Origin: Prionace glauca
Taxonomy: Eukaryota > Chordata > Chondrichthyes > Carcharhiniformes > Carcharhinidae
Assembly: GCA_037974335.1 (NCBI GenBank)
Contig: CM075760.1
Coordinates: forward strand, 45,657,138-45,721,137
DNA: 64,000 bases
Direction of reading: 5' to 3'
Shown: positions 1 to 9,096 of the stretch, one piece after another
Layout of the letters: every line of letters begins with the position of its first letter
Numbering within the stretch: position 1 is the stretch's first letter
Program-made: the position numbers and the translations under genes
The notes under the pieces: model-generated
The model's database searches: none
The model's input: the letters and a program-made list of their open reading frames with translations, nothing else
What the model was told of the DNA's origin: nothing

Positions 1-99
1 TCCTTCCCTTTGTACAGTGTGCTCTGTCTGTATAGCGTAAGAAACAATACTTTTCACTGTACACTAATACATGTGGCAATAATAAATCAAATGAAATAG

Positions 100-425
100 G
101 CATTTTTAAAATTCATTTGTAGGACATGGGTATAGCTGGCTGGCCAGCATTTATTGCCCATCCCTAGTTGCCTGAGGGCATTTGAGAGTTAACCACATCA
201 CTGTGGCTCCAGAGTCAGATCAGGAAAGTACTGCAGATTCCCTTCTCTAAAGGACATTAGTGAATCAAATGGGTTTTTCTGACAATTGACTATGGTTTCA
301 TGGTCATCAGTAGGTTCTTAATTTTTTTTAATGAATTCAAATTCCACCATCTGCCGTGGCGGGATTCGAACCCAGGTCTCCAGAACATTAGCTGCATTTC
401 TAGATTAATAGTCTAGTGATAATAC
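100..425 (-). repeat. tRNA-derived SINE, HE1-like
   Basis: Read on the minus strand, the right end carries a Pol III B-box-like GGGTTCGAATCCC and an A-box-like head, as in a tRNA. The body then runs left to a segment reading GGGCAATAAATGCTGGCC, a hallmark I associate with elasmobranch HE1-type SINEs. The tRNA-like head followed by an unrelated body is seen directly; the family name is from memory. No coding capacity. Confidence 0.7.
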
Positions 426-689
426 CATAGGCCATCACTTACCCCCCCACCCCAAGTCTGCGTACTGCAGTCCGATGACTGAGATTGGGCTGGTCTTGGT
501 TCTGGCCTGGAGGGGTGGGACATTGAAAGCTTCCCACTGGTCCAGTAGATGAGCTCAACTCCAGCGGGAAGCTTCATGGTGCTGGGGTGGAGTGTTGCTG
601 CGGGGAAGGTGGGGATGAAGGTTGGCGCGATAATGCAGCCCTGTTTGATCCCAGTTTGCACTTGTACTGATTCTCTCGCTGTAGTAAGG

Positions 690-1188
690 AAGTGATTGCA
701 CTGGAGGGGGTTCACAGGAGGTTCACCAGGATATTGCCTGGGATGGAGCAGCTGAGCTATAAGGAGAGGCTCGATCGGCTTGGATTGTTTTCTTTAGAGC
801 AGAGAAGGCTGAGGGGGGAAATGATTGAGGTGTATAAGATTATGAGGGGTACGGACAGGGTGGATAGGAAGCAGCTGTTCCCCGTTGTTGAAGGGTCAGT
901 AACAAGGTGGCATCATTTTAAGGTGAGGGGCAGGAGGTTTTGGGGGATTTGAGGAAAAATGTTTTCATCCAGAGGGTGGTGGGAGTCTGGAATTCACTGT
1001 CTGGGAGGGTAGTGGAGACAGGAAACCTCACAACCTTTAAAAAGCTCATGGATGAGCACTTAAGAGTTTGAACTGTCAAAACATTCATCAGCGAAGTACT
1101 GGAAAATGGATTAGTGTAAATTTAATTTAGTTCTGTCAGTGCAGACTTGATGGGCTGAAAGGCCTCTTCTGTACTGTATGACTCTCTG
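690..1188 (+). mobile_element. CR1/L2-like LINE 3' fragment
   Basis: An open frame at 692-952 encodes the carboxy-terminal region of a CR1-type ORF2, with the recognisable blocks RRFTRILPGM, LGLFSLEQRRLRG and YKIMRGTDRVD. It continues in degraded form to a tail at about 1130-1188 (gatgggctgaaaggcctctt). The 5' part including the reverse transcriptase is missing, as usual for truncated insertions. The tail abuts the last zinc finger of the minus-strand gene next door and supplies that frame's final residues. Confidence 0.75.
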
Positions 1189-1980
1189 CCTTGTGAACTC
1201 GCTGGTGTTTCTGCAGTTGGGATGACTGAGTGAATCCCGTCCCACACACGGTGCAGGTGAACGGTCTCTCCCCAGTGTGAACTCGCTGGTGTGTCCGCAG
1301 GGCAGATGATGATTTGAATCTCTGTGCAGTGAGAGCAGCTGAACGGTCTCTCCTCAGTGTGAACTCGCTGGTGGGACATCATTAGCTGAGAGCTTTTGAA
1401 ATCTCTCCCACAGTCGGTGCATTTAAAGGGTCTCTCCTGGGTGTGAATGACATTGTGCCTCTGCAAGTAGGGCAACTGACTGAAACCTTTCCCACACAAG
1501 GAGCAAGTGAACGGCCTCTCCCCAGTGTGAACTAACTGGTGTCTCTGCAGGCCTGATGCCACACTGAATCCTTTCCCACACTCAGAGCAGGTGAACGGCC
1601 TCTCCCCAGTGTGAACTCGCTGATGGCTCTGCAAAACAATTAACTGAGTGAATCTCTTCCCACACACAGAGCAGATGAAAGGTCTCTCCCCAGTGTGAAA
1701 ATCGATGGTGTCTCTGCAGACTGGATAACCGAGTGAATCCTTTCCGACACACAGAGCAGGTGAATGGCCTCTCCCCAGTGTGAACTCGCTGGTGTCTCTG
1801 TAAATCAATTATCTGAGTGTATCCCTTCCCACACACAGAGCAGGTGAACGGCCTCTCCCCAGAGTGACTGCGCCGATGAATTTCCAGCTGAGATGGAAAA
1901 CTGAATCCTCTCCCACAATCCCCACATTTCCACGGTTTCTCCATGGTGCGGGTGTCCTTGTAATTCTCCAGGTTAAACAA
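1122..1980 (-). pseudogene. C2H2 zinc-finger gene, frameshifted
   Basis: Nine Kruppel-type fingers can be followed from about 1944 down to 1190, joined by HTGERPF-type linkers; the probable start is the Met of MEKPWKCG. Fingers have the form CxxC-x12-HxxxH and would bind DNA in the nucleus. Two frame breaks are visible. In finger 3 an extra T near 1700 turns RFHTGE into RFSHWGE. In finger 8 about two bases are missing near 1320. After finger 9 the frame runs into a LINE tail (left of 1188), so the native carboxy terminus is gone. No KRAB box is visible nearby. Sequencing error could explain one break but hardly both plus the LINE tail, so a pseudogene is the best reading. Confidence 0.75.
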
Positions 1981-2043
1981 TCAGTTAAATCTCACACAGA
2001 TCACGGGTACAGTCTCTCCCCGCTGTGAACGCTGAGATGTATT
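1981..2043 (-). pseudogene. Zinc-finger 5' segment left of CR1 insertion
   Basis: On the minus strand this short stretch encodes the end of a degenerate finger (HLSVHSGERLYP, then TGA) upstream of the main finger array. It matches up with the other half of the finger at 3534-3600 once the intervening CR1 is ignored: the pieces meet inside the codons between the leucine and the first histidine. This places a LINE insertion within the zinc-finger coding region or a leading pseudo-finger. Confidence 0.6.
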
Positions 2044-3533
2044 GCAGAGCCCTTGGCGATGATCTTTGCGTCGTCAATGGAGACGGGAGAGGTTCCGGAA
2101 GATTGGAGGATTGCGGATGTAGTCCCTATTTTCAAGAAAGGGAACAGAGATAGCCCGGGAAATTACCGCCCGGTGAGTCTGACCTCAGTGGTTGGTAAGC
2201 TGATGGAGAGGCTTCTGAGGGACAAGATTTATGACCATTTGGAGAGGTTTGACATGATCAGGAATAGTCAGCATGGATTTGTCAAGGGCAGGTCGTGCCT
2301 TACGAGCCTAGTTGAGTTCTTCGATAATGTGACTAAACACATTGACGAAGGAAGTGCCGTGGACGTAGTGTACATGGACTTCAGCAAGGCTTTTGATAAG
2401 GTCCCCCATGCAAGACTTCTTGAGAAGGTGAGAGGGCATGGGATCCAAGGGCCTTTGGCCTTGTGGATCCAGAACTGGCTTGCCTGCAGAAGGCAGAGAG
2501 TGGTTGTGGATGGGTCTTTTTCGGAATGGAGGTCAGTCACCAGTGGGGTGCCCCAGGGATCTGTTCTGGGACCCTTGTTGTTTGTCATTTTCATAAATGA
2601 CCTGGATGAGGAAGTGGAGGGATGGGTTAGCAAGTTCGCTGATGACACGAAGGTCGGCGGTGTTGTGGATGGTCTGGAAGGATGTCAAAAGTTGCAGCAG
2701 GACATAGATAGGATGCAGGAATGGGCGGAGAAGTGGCAGATGGACTTCAACGCGGATAAATGTGTAGTAGTCCATTTCGGCAGAACCAACGGGATGAACG
2801 AGTACACTATTAAGGGCAGGGGTCTTAGTAGCGTTGAAGAGCAGAAGGATCTCGGGGTCCGGGTTCACAGGACTCTTCAATCGGCCTCGCAGGTGGAGGA
2901 GGTGGTCAAGAAGGCGTATGGTGTACTGGCCTTCATTAATCGAGGGATTGAGTTTAGGAGTCGGGAGGTAATGCTGCAACTTTACAGGACCCTCGTCAGG
3001 CCTCATTTGGAGTACTGTGCGCAGTTCTGGTCGCCTCACTATAGGAAAGACGTAGAAGCTATTGAAAGGGTGCAGAGGAGATTTACAAGGATGTTGCCTG
3101 GACTGGGAGGCATGCCTTATGAAGATAGGTTGAGGGAGCTGGGACTCTTTTCCCTGGAGAGGCGAAGGTTGAGAGGCGACCTGATAGAAGTTTATAAAAT
3201 GTTGAGAAGAACAGATAGGGTGGACTCTCAGAGGCTATTTCCCCGGGTTGAAATGGTCGCTACGAGAGGACACAGATTTAAGGTGCGGGGAGGGAAGTAC
3301 AGAGGTGATGTTAGGGGTAAGTTTTTCACTCAGAGGGTAGTGAGTGATTGGAATCGGCTGCCGTCGTCGGTGGTGGAGGCGAACTCGCTGGGGTCTTTTA
3401 AAAGACTTCTGGATGAGTATATGGGGTTTAATGGGATTGGGGGTTATAGATAGGTCTATAGATTGGTGGGGTTGATGCGATCGGCGCAACTCGAGGGCCG
3501 AAGGGCCTGTTTGTGCTGTAATGTTCTATGTTC
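2044..3533 (+). mobile_element. CR1-like LINE, 5'-truncated, RT open
   Basis: This non-LTR retrotransposon copy lacks the endonuclease half but keeps the reverse transcriptase and carboxy-terminal region in one frame. It ends with ggccgaagggcctg, a short UTR and a TTCTATG-type repeat tail, as in CR1 elements. It splits a zinc-finger codon block (1981-2043 and 3534-3600), with an overlap of a few bases (att) as the only visible target duplication. The clean open frame suggests a fairly recent insertion. Confidence 0.85.
2053..3453 (+). CDS. CR1 reverse transcriptase (truncated ORF2)
   Basis: 466 residues are open. Reverse-transcriptase blocks are in order: NYRPVSLTSVVGKLMERLL near residue 38, HGFVKGRSCL near 74, DVVYMDFSKAFDKVPH near 103, SGVPQGSVLGPLL near 164 and the catalytic FADDTK near 196. 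A CR1-type carboxy-terminal region follows (RRFTRMLPGL, GLFSLERRRLRGDLIEVYK, FFTQRVVSDWNRLPSSVVEA). The enzyme would copy its own RNA at a nicked target. Without the endonuclease domain this copy cannot move by itself. The first Met is internal to the original ORF2, not a native start. Confidence 0.85.
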   Translation: MAMIFASSMETGEVPEDWRIADVVPIFKKGNRDSPGNYRPVSLTSVVGKLMERLLRDKIYDHLERFDMIRNSQHGFVKGRSCLTSLVEFFDNVTKHIDEGSAVDVVYMDFSKAFDKVPHARLLEKVRGHGIQGPLALWIQNWLACRRQRVVVDGSFSEWRSVTSGVPQGSVLGPLLFVIFINDLDEEVEGWVSKFADDTKVGGVVDGLEGCQKLQQDIDRMQEWAEKWQMDFNADKCVVVHFGRTNGMNEYTIKGRGLSSVEEQKDLGVRVHRTLQSASQVEEVVKKAYGVLAFINRGIEFRSREVMLQLYRTLVRPHLEYCAQFWSPHYRKDVEAIERVQRRFTRMLPGLGGMPYEDRLRELGLFSLERRRLRGDLIEVYKMLRRTDRVDSQRLFPRVEMVATRGHRFKVRGGKYRGDVRGKFFTQRVVSDWNRLPSSVVEANSLGSFKRLLDEYMGFNGIGGYR

Positions 3534-3600
3534 TATTTTCAGGCTGTGTAACTGGTTGAAGCTCTTTCCTCGCTCAGTGCATTGGAACACTCTGACTCAA
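3534..3600 (-). pseudogene. Degenerate zinc finger right of CR1
   Basis: The minus strand reads FQCTERGKSFNQLHSL, a finger whose second zinc cysteine is replaced by arginine. It joins the HLSVHSGE half at 1981-2043. The stretch further right to about 3830 shows no further fingers and is probably intron or 5' leader of the same old gene. Confidence 0.55.
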
Positions 3601-3833
3601 CTGTCTTTGTGCATCTCGCTGCTTTTCTAGTCACACTGTTGCTTAAAATCTCCTTAAGCAGACAGAACAGAGAAACATTTCTCCTTCTAGATCCAAAGGC
3701 CGATGACATTGAGGTCCCGATGAATTGAGTGACTCTGTCAGATCTTGATGTGATGTTTGGTTTGAGATTTCTGTATATAAATCCTCACCTTCTGTTCCCC
3801 TATAAAACAAATTTACAAAAGTCATCTGTGTCA

Positions 3834-4066
3834 TAGAAATTCAGAACAGACAATTCTAGTTTCTATGGAACATTCTTTCCTCTCTCATTCCCCAGAAGCT
3901 GTAAATCTCCATCCCACACACTCTCCCTCCATTCTCACTCTGCTGTTATCTAATATTCACCCTCCCCATTCTCCTGAAGGTGCTGATTGAGTCTGATTGA
4001 CAGATCCATGCTCACTGCTTCCTGTCCTGGACACAGAGAGCTGAAAATCTCCATGCAGTCTGCCAG
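3834..4066 (-). repeat. Inverted-repeat arm, zinc-finger 5' region (left)
   Basis: This segment matches 5930-6152 on the opposite strand with scattered differences. Shared blocks include gatttcagct-type text, ccaggacaggaag, ggatctgtcaatcag, gagggtgaatatta, gagagtgtgtggg and ggaaagaatgttcca. The two arms flank the CpG-rich promoter at 5.0-5.4 kb symmetrically. The left arm is upstream of the minus-strand zinc-finger relic, so it is probably its leader exon or first intron. Confidence 0.7.
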
Positions 4067-4325
4067 ACAGATGTCTATAATACTGGATAAAAGTGTAATT
4101 ATTAACTGAGATGTGGTAGAATGGGGATTTGAGGAAGATTTATATTTAGGTAGGGAGAGCACATATCTAGAACTCGCTGCCTATGAGGATGGTGGAATAG
4201 AAGATGTTCACTCATTTCAAAATGAAATTGGGTGGGCAGTTGAAGGAAATAAAACTTGCAGAGGAATGTTGATAGAGAGACAGAAAAGGACTGATTGGTT
4301 CATTCTGCAGAGAATCAATCTGCAG

Positions 4326-4492
4326 TCTATAAGATGATATGGAGATGTCGAAGGTGGACAGTGGTGGGCACAACAACACCAGGTTCATCAGGTGAGTGGC
4401 CACTCTCCTGAAGGAGCAGTGCTCCGAAAGCTTATGCTATCAAATAAACCTGTTGGACTTTAACCTGGTATTGTGAGACTTCTTACTGTCCA
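4326..4492 (+). mobile_element. Penelope-like element tail fragment
   Basis: The stretch carries gctccgaaagctt followed by tgttggactttaacctgg and ttgtgagacttctta. The same 3' block ends the Penelope-like element at 59317-59999. An inverted fragment of the same block (ggtgggcacaacaacaccagg) starts this copy, as is common at Penelope-like ends. No open frame remains. Confidence 0.6.
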
Positions 4493-4685
4493 TAAGATGT
4501 ACAGGTTAGGTTGATTAGCCCTACTCAATTGCCACTTAGTGTCCCAGAATGTGTGAGTTGGGGGATTAGCAGGATAAATCCATCATACCACAGGGAGAGA
4601 GTCTCTGAAGAATGCTCTGTTGGAGAGTCAGTGCAGACTTGATGGGCCGAAAGGCCTCCTTCTGCACTGTAGGGATTCCATGACT
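4493..4685 (+). repeat. SINE 3' fragment
   Basis: It begins with caggttaggttgatta and ends with gatgggccgaaaggcctccttctgcactgtaggga, the same body and tail as the complete SINE copies at 5425 and 50275. The tRNA-like head is missing. It directly follows the Penelope-like tail. Confidence 0.6.
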
Positions 4686-5104
4686 TGAGTTGCCCAATAG
4701 ACTCCTGTGCTGCAATGACTTTATGACTGGAAATATATAAAATGGCTACAGTAATATATTACAGAACTTGAAATAAAAAGAAATGGAAAGGGGGTGGGGG
4801 AAGGAAAGTGTTTAACTCACAAATGTTGGAGACAGCAGCAAGTTTTAGATTTTCTGAAGCTCAATCTTCACTCACACAAAGCCCGTGATTGGCTGGAGGA
4901 CTAGAGTTCTTCCAGTCCTCCAACTCTCCCATCTAAGCTTGCTGGTCATGGAAGAGGTGGACACAGCCCTGCACATGCACAGGTTCCCCTCTCCCTTGGA
5001 CATGCGCACTCCTGGGTCGGGGGGAGGGGTAGACCATTGAGCGGCTTCTCGCTCTGGCCAGAACCGCCAGCTGCTTGTCTGGAAACCTTGGCTCGAGGAG
5101 GGGG

Positions 5105-5278
5105 AGGGGAACAGTGACTGGGGGCGGGGAACAGTGAGTGGGGGCGGGGCTCCCAGGAGGGGGAGGGGTGCAGTGGGTGGGGGTGGGGCTCCCGGGAGGG
5201 GGAGGGATGCAGTGGGTGGGGGCGGGGCTTCCGGGAGGGGGAGGGGAGCAGTGGGTGGGGGCGGTGCTCCCGGGTCCA
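5105..5278. repeat. GC-rich minisatellite, about 47-bp unit
   Basis: Several tandem units repeat the text cagtgggtgggggcggggc and ccgggagggggagggg with small differences. The G-rich strand contains many runs of three to five G and could fold into quadruplexes. It lies inside the CpG-rich promoter region. The repetitive frames across it encode only low-complexity proline- or glycine-rich text and are not genes. Confidence 0.75.
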
Positions 5279-5400
5279 TGCGCTTGCGCACTGGGATCCA
5301 GAGACATCACCGCGGGGCAGTGATTCCTATTGGCTGATTTAATTCGGGCTCCAATGTGACGTCACAATGTGGATGTTAGCCAATGAGCTTCAGGGTAAAG
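5279..5400. promoter_or_regulatory. Bidirectional CpG-rich promoter, CRE and CCAAT boxes
   Basis: The stretch holds a perfect TGACGTCA (CRE) at 5357-5364, flanked by CCAAT boxes in both orientations: ATTGG near 5329 and CCAAT at 5351 and 5379. It is CpG-rich against an AT-rich background and continues the GC-rich minisatellite. It lies upstream of the minus-strand zinc-finger relic and between inverted 5' regions, so it may once have driven two divergent genes. Promoter function is inferred. Confidence 0.6.
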
Positions 5401-5424
5401 CTTCCTCTGTGCAACAAACGATCA

Positions 5425-5768
5425 TAGAATTCCTTTAGTGCAGAAAGAGGCTCTTCAGCCCATCGAGTCTGCACTCACCACAATCCCACCCAGGCCCTAC
5501 CCCTTTATCCCTACATATTTACCCGCTAATCCCTCTAACCTATGCATCTCAGGACTCGAAGGGGCAATTGTTAGCATGGCCAATCAACCTAACCTGCACA
5601 TCTTTGGACTGTGGGAGGAAACAGGAGCACCCGAAGGAAACCCACGCAGACATAAGGAGACTGTGCAAACTCCACACGGACAGTGACCCAAGCCAGGAAT
5701 CAAACCCAGATCCCTGGAGCTGTGAAGCAGCAATGCTCACCACTGTGCTACCATGCAACCCATCTGGG
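5425..5768 (-). repeat. tRNA-derived SINE with LINE-like tail
   Basis: On the minus strand it starts with a tRNA-like head (gtagcacagtggtgagcattgctg, then a degenerate B box in gggtttgattcctgg). It continues through ttggactgtgggagg (read on plus) and ends at the left with a tail reading gagtctgcact and cctttagtgcag. Copies lie at 47890, 50275 and, with a different 3' half, at 55318. Confidence 0.8.
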
Positions 5769-5929
5769 TGGGGGACATCTAGGAGGAAATCAATGTTTTC
5801 CACTTTCCATTTCTTTTCTCATTCTGGGGGAAATTGGGGACTTGCAGCAACTGAAGGGAAAGGAAGTGGATCCAGTCGATATATTCCACACATTTTTAGT
5901 CCAGTCATATAGATGTATATCTGTATGAC

Positions 5930-6152
5930 AGCCTGTATGGAGATTTTCAGCTATGTGACTCCAGGACAGGAAGTGTGGATCTGTCAATCAGCATCTTCAG
6001 GAGAATTGGGAGGGTGAATATTAGATGCAGCAGAGTGAGAATGGAGGGAGAGTGTGTGGGCTGGAGATGTACAACTTTTGGGAAATGAGAGAGGAAAGAA
6101 TGTTCCACAGAATCACAATTACCTGTTCTGAATTTCTATCCAGTACTGACAC
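5930..6152 (+). repeat. Inverted-repeat arm, zinc-finger 5' region (right)
   Basis: Counterpart of 3834-4066 in opposite orientation. It points right, away from the central promoter, as expected for the leader region of a second, divergent zinc-finger gene. No finger exon follows because LINE copies begin at about 6165. Confidence 0.65.
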
Positions 6153-6164
6153 TGATTATTTTTG

Positions 6165-7190
6165 TATGCCCTCTTACAGGATCTTATAAACTTCCATTAA
6201 GTCGCCTCTCATCCTCCTCCGCTCTCAAGAGAAAAGTACCAGCTCCCTCAACCTTTCCTCATTAGACCTGTCCCCCAAAGCAGGCAGCTTCTTGGTAAAT
6301 CTCCTCTGCACTCTCTCCAATGCTTCCACATCCTTCTTATAGTGAGGTGACCAGAATTGAACACAATATTCCAAATGTGGTCTTACCAAGGTCCTGTACA
6401 GTTACAGCATAACCCCACTGCTCTTAAACTCAAACCCCCTGTTAATAAACACTAACACACTATAGGCCTTCTTCACAGCTCTATCCACTTGAGTGGTAAC
6501 CTTCAGAGATCTGTGGATATGAACCCCAAGATCTCTTTGTTCCTCCATATTCCTCAGAACCCTGCCGTTGACTCTGTAATCCGCATTCAAGTTTGTCCTA
6601 CCAAAATGAATCACTTCGCACCTCAGCCCAGCTCTGCATCCTATCAATGTCTCTTTGCAGCCTATAAGAGCCCTCCACCTCATCCACTACTCCACCAATC
6701 TTGGTGTCATCAGCAAATTTACTAACCCCCCTTCAGCCCCCTCTTCCAACTCATCGATAAAAGTCACAAATAGCAGAGGACCCAGCACTGTTCCCTGTGG
6801 TACACAGCTGGTAACTGGCCTCCAGTCTGAAAATTTTCCCTCCACCACCACTCTCTGTCTTCTATGATACAGCCAGTTACTTATCCAACGGGCAAATTTC
6901 CTTCTATCCCACACCTCCCTATTTTCTTCATGAGCCTACCATGGGGAACCTTATCAAATGCCTTACTAAAATCCATGTATACAACATCAAATGCTCTACC
7001 TTCGTCCACACACTTAGTTACCTCCTCAAAGAATTCAATCAAATTTGTGAGGCAAGACTTAGCCCTCACGAATCCGTGCTGACCATCCCAGATTAAGCTG
7101 CATCTTTCCAAATGGTCATAAATGCTATCCTTCAGGAACTTTTCCATTAACTTACCGACCACTGAAGTAAGACAAACTGGCCTATAATTA
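6165..7190 (-). mobile_element. CR1-like LINE fragment, degraded
   Basis: Minus-strand frames at 6881-7162, 6687-6914 and 6402-6683 together span reverse-transcriptase motifs ([50 protein letters not shown]) and the following CEVIHFGRTN and VKKAYSVLVFINRG blocks. Frames change at several points and the aspartate box is not intact, so the copy is dead. The 5' end is cut at about 7190. Confidence 0.8.
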
Positions 7191-7204
7191 CAAGAAGAAT
7201 TTTT

Positions 7205-7267
7205 TTTTTTACTCGGTTTTGAACCGAGTACTTACTGTGTGATAACCACTACACTACAGAAATAGCT
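7205..7267 (-). tRNA. tRNA-Val pseudogene
   Basis: The minus strand starts tttctgtagtgtagtggttatcac, identical to the 5' half of the tRNA-Val genes at 20945 and 37711. It ends with a T arm (ctcggttcaaaaccgag) and an A-run. The anticodon arm is missing or replaced by acagtaagt, so no codon can be read. Confidence 0.6.
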
Positions 7268-8225
7268 GACACTGTGCATGGATGTTAGGGAACTTGAGGA
7301 AATAAATAGTGATGTCTTGAGGAGTGTACATATAACAAAGAAGGAGGTGCTGGATGGCTTAAAGCACATCAAGATAGATAAATCCCCTGGACATGATGAA
7401 GAGTATCCCAGGACACTGTGGGAGGCTAGGGAGGAAATTGTGGGTCCCCTAGCAATGATATTTGGATTATCGATAATCATCGGTGAGGTGCCTGATGATT
7501 GGAGGGTGGCAAATGTTGTGCCTTTGTTTAAAAAGGGCTGCAGGGAAAAGCCTGGGAACTACAGGCCGGTGAGCCTTTCATCTGTAGTGGATAAGCTGTT
7601 AGAAGATGTTTTGAGACAGGATCCACAGGCATTTAAAAACACAGGGACTGATAAGGGACAGTCAGCATGGCTTTGTGAGTGTCTCACAGATTTGATTGAG
7701 TTTTTTGAAGGGATAACCAAGAAAGTTGATGTTGTCAACCTGGACTTCAGCAAGCCAAAAGAGAAAATTCTGGAAAATCTCAGCAGATCTGGCAGCATCT
7801 GTACAGATTAAAAGGACTTTAGCAAGGCATTTGACAAGGTACCGCATGGGAGGTTATTGCACAATGTTAAATCTTACGAGATCCATGATAAGGTAGCTAA
7901 ATGGATACAAAATTGGCTTGATGACAGAAGCCAGAGAGTGGATGTTGTTTCTCAGATTGGAACTCTGTGACCAGCAGTGTGCCTCAGGGATCAGTGTTGG
8001 GTCCACTGTTATTTGTCATTTATATTAATTATTTGGATGAGAATATAGGAAGCATGGTTAGTAAGTTTGCAGATGACACCAAGATTGCTGGCATAGTGGG
8101 CAGTGAAGAAGGTTATCAAGGATTGCAATGAGATCTTGATCAATCAAGCCAGTGGGCTGACGAATGGCGTGAGTTAACCTTGATAAATTGGGGAGAGTTG
8201 CTTAAAGAGATGACAGTGGATAGGT
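7268..8225 (+). mobile_element. CR1-like LINE fragment
   Basis: The frame at 7278-7811 reads DGLKHIKIDKSPGHD, VPDDWRVANVVPLFKKG and GNYRPVSLSSVVDKLLE, then breaks. After a short inserted repeat at 7756-7811 the reverse-transcriptase text resumes with [14 protein letters not shown] and a trace of FADDTKIAGIVGS near 8070. Both ends are truncated and it is no longer coding. Confidence 0.8.
7756..7811 (+). repeat. Short dispersed-repeat insertion with target duplication
   Basis: About 55 bp reading ctggaaaatctcagcagatc and tggcagcatctgt interrupt the reverse transcriptase. The host text ggacttcagcaag precedes it and ggactttagcaag follows it: a 13-bp duplication with one mismatch. The same repeat occurs at 24830, 30285, 40655 and 51625. 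The duplication indicates insertion by target-primed copying. Confidence 0.6.
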
Positions 8226-8234
8226 GGCACAGGG

Positions 8235-8995
8235 AGCAATCCTGTGATTACAACCGAAGAGGTCTTGCTTTTTAACTTTCTACCTAACTCCCTTAACTGC
8301 TGTTGTAGGACCTCGTCCTACCTTTGTACCAATATGTACCATGACCACTGGCTGTTCACCCTCTCGTTTCAGAATGCTTTCTGCCCTTTTAGAGACTTCC
8401 TGGACCCTGAAATCAGGGAGGCAACACAACACCCTGGAGTCTCTTTCATATCCACAGAAGCACCTATCTGCACCCCTAAGTATAGAGCCCCTTGTAATTA
8501 TTGTTCTAGTGGTCTTTGTACCTCCCTGCTTAACAACAAAGCCAGCCGTGATCCCAGGTCTCTGGCTGCTCTATTTATCCGCTGATAACCTATACCCCCT
8601 CCCAATAGTATCCAAACGGTATATTTGCTAGAGAAGGAGATGACCACAGGGGATTCCTGTACTGACTGCCTGCCCCTTCTAGCAGTCACCCATCTATCTG
8701 CCTGCACCTTGAGTGTGACCATGTCTCTAAAGCTCCTAACTGTGACACTTTCCACCACCTTCATGCTCCGAAATGCATCCAACTGCTGCTCCAACCTATC
8801 CATGTGGTCCGTAAGGAGCTACAATTGGGTGCACTTCCTGTAGACGTAGTCATCTATGACGCTGGAAGCATCACAGATCTCCCACATCTCACAAGTGCAG
8901 CACTTAACCCCACAGACTGACATTTCGAGTACCAATTATTTAAGAAAATTTATAAAACTCTTACCTTCACTTTTACCTTGTTGCAGTGTCTTTCT
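8235..8995 (-). mobile_element. CR1 ORF1 relic
   Basis: On the minus strand the protein text begins MSVCGVKCCTCEMWEICDAS, a Cys cluster resembling the start of the intact ORF1 at 12042-12941. An open piece follows (MDRLEQQLDAFRSMKVVES, 8803 downward). Traces of an SGNH-esterase block lie near 8330-8360, where plus text gtaccatgaccactgg mirrors the VHVGA.D region. The next CR1 abuts it at 9001, so the younger element appears to have landed in or beside an older one. Confidence 0.6.
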
Positions 8996-9096
8996 TTTAA
9001 GAACATAAGAACATAAGAAATAGGAGCAGGAGTAGGCCATCTGGCCCTTCGAGCCTGCCCCGCCATTCAATAAGATCATGGCTGATCTGTCGTGAC

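Noticed and set aside
5134-5337. Glycine- or proline-rich frames across the GC-rich region
   Set aside because: They arise from a minisatellite with about 47-bp units and are open in several frames on both strands.
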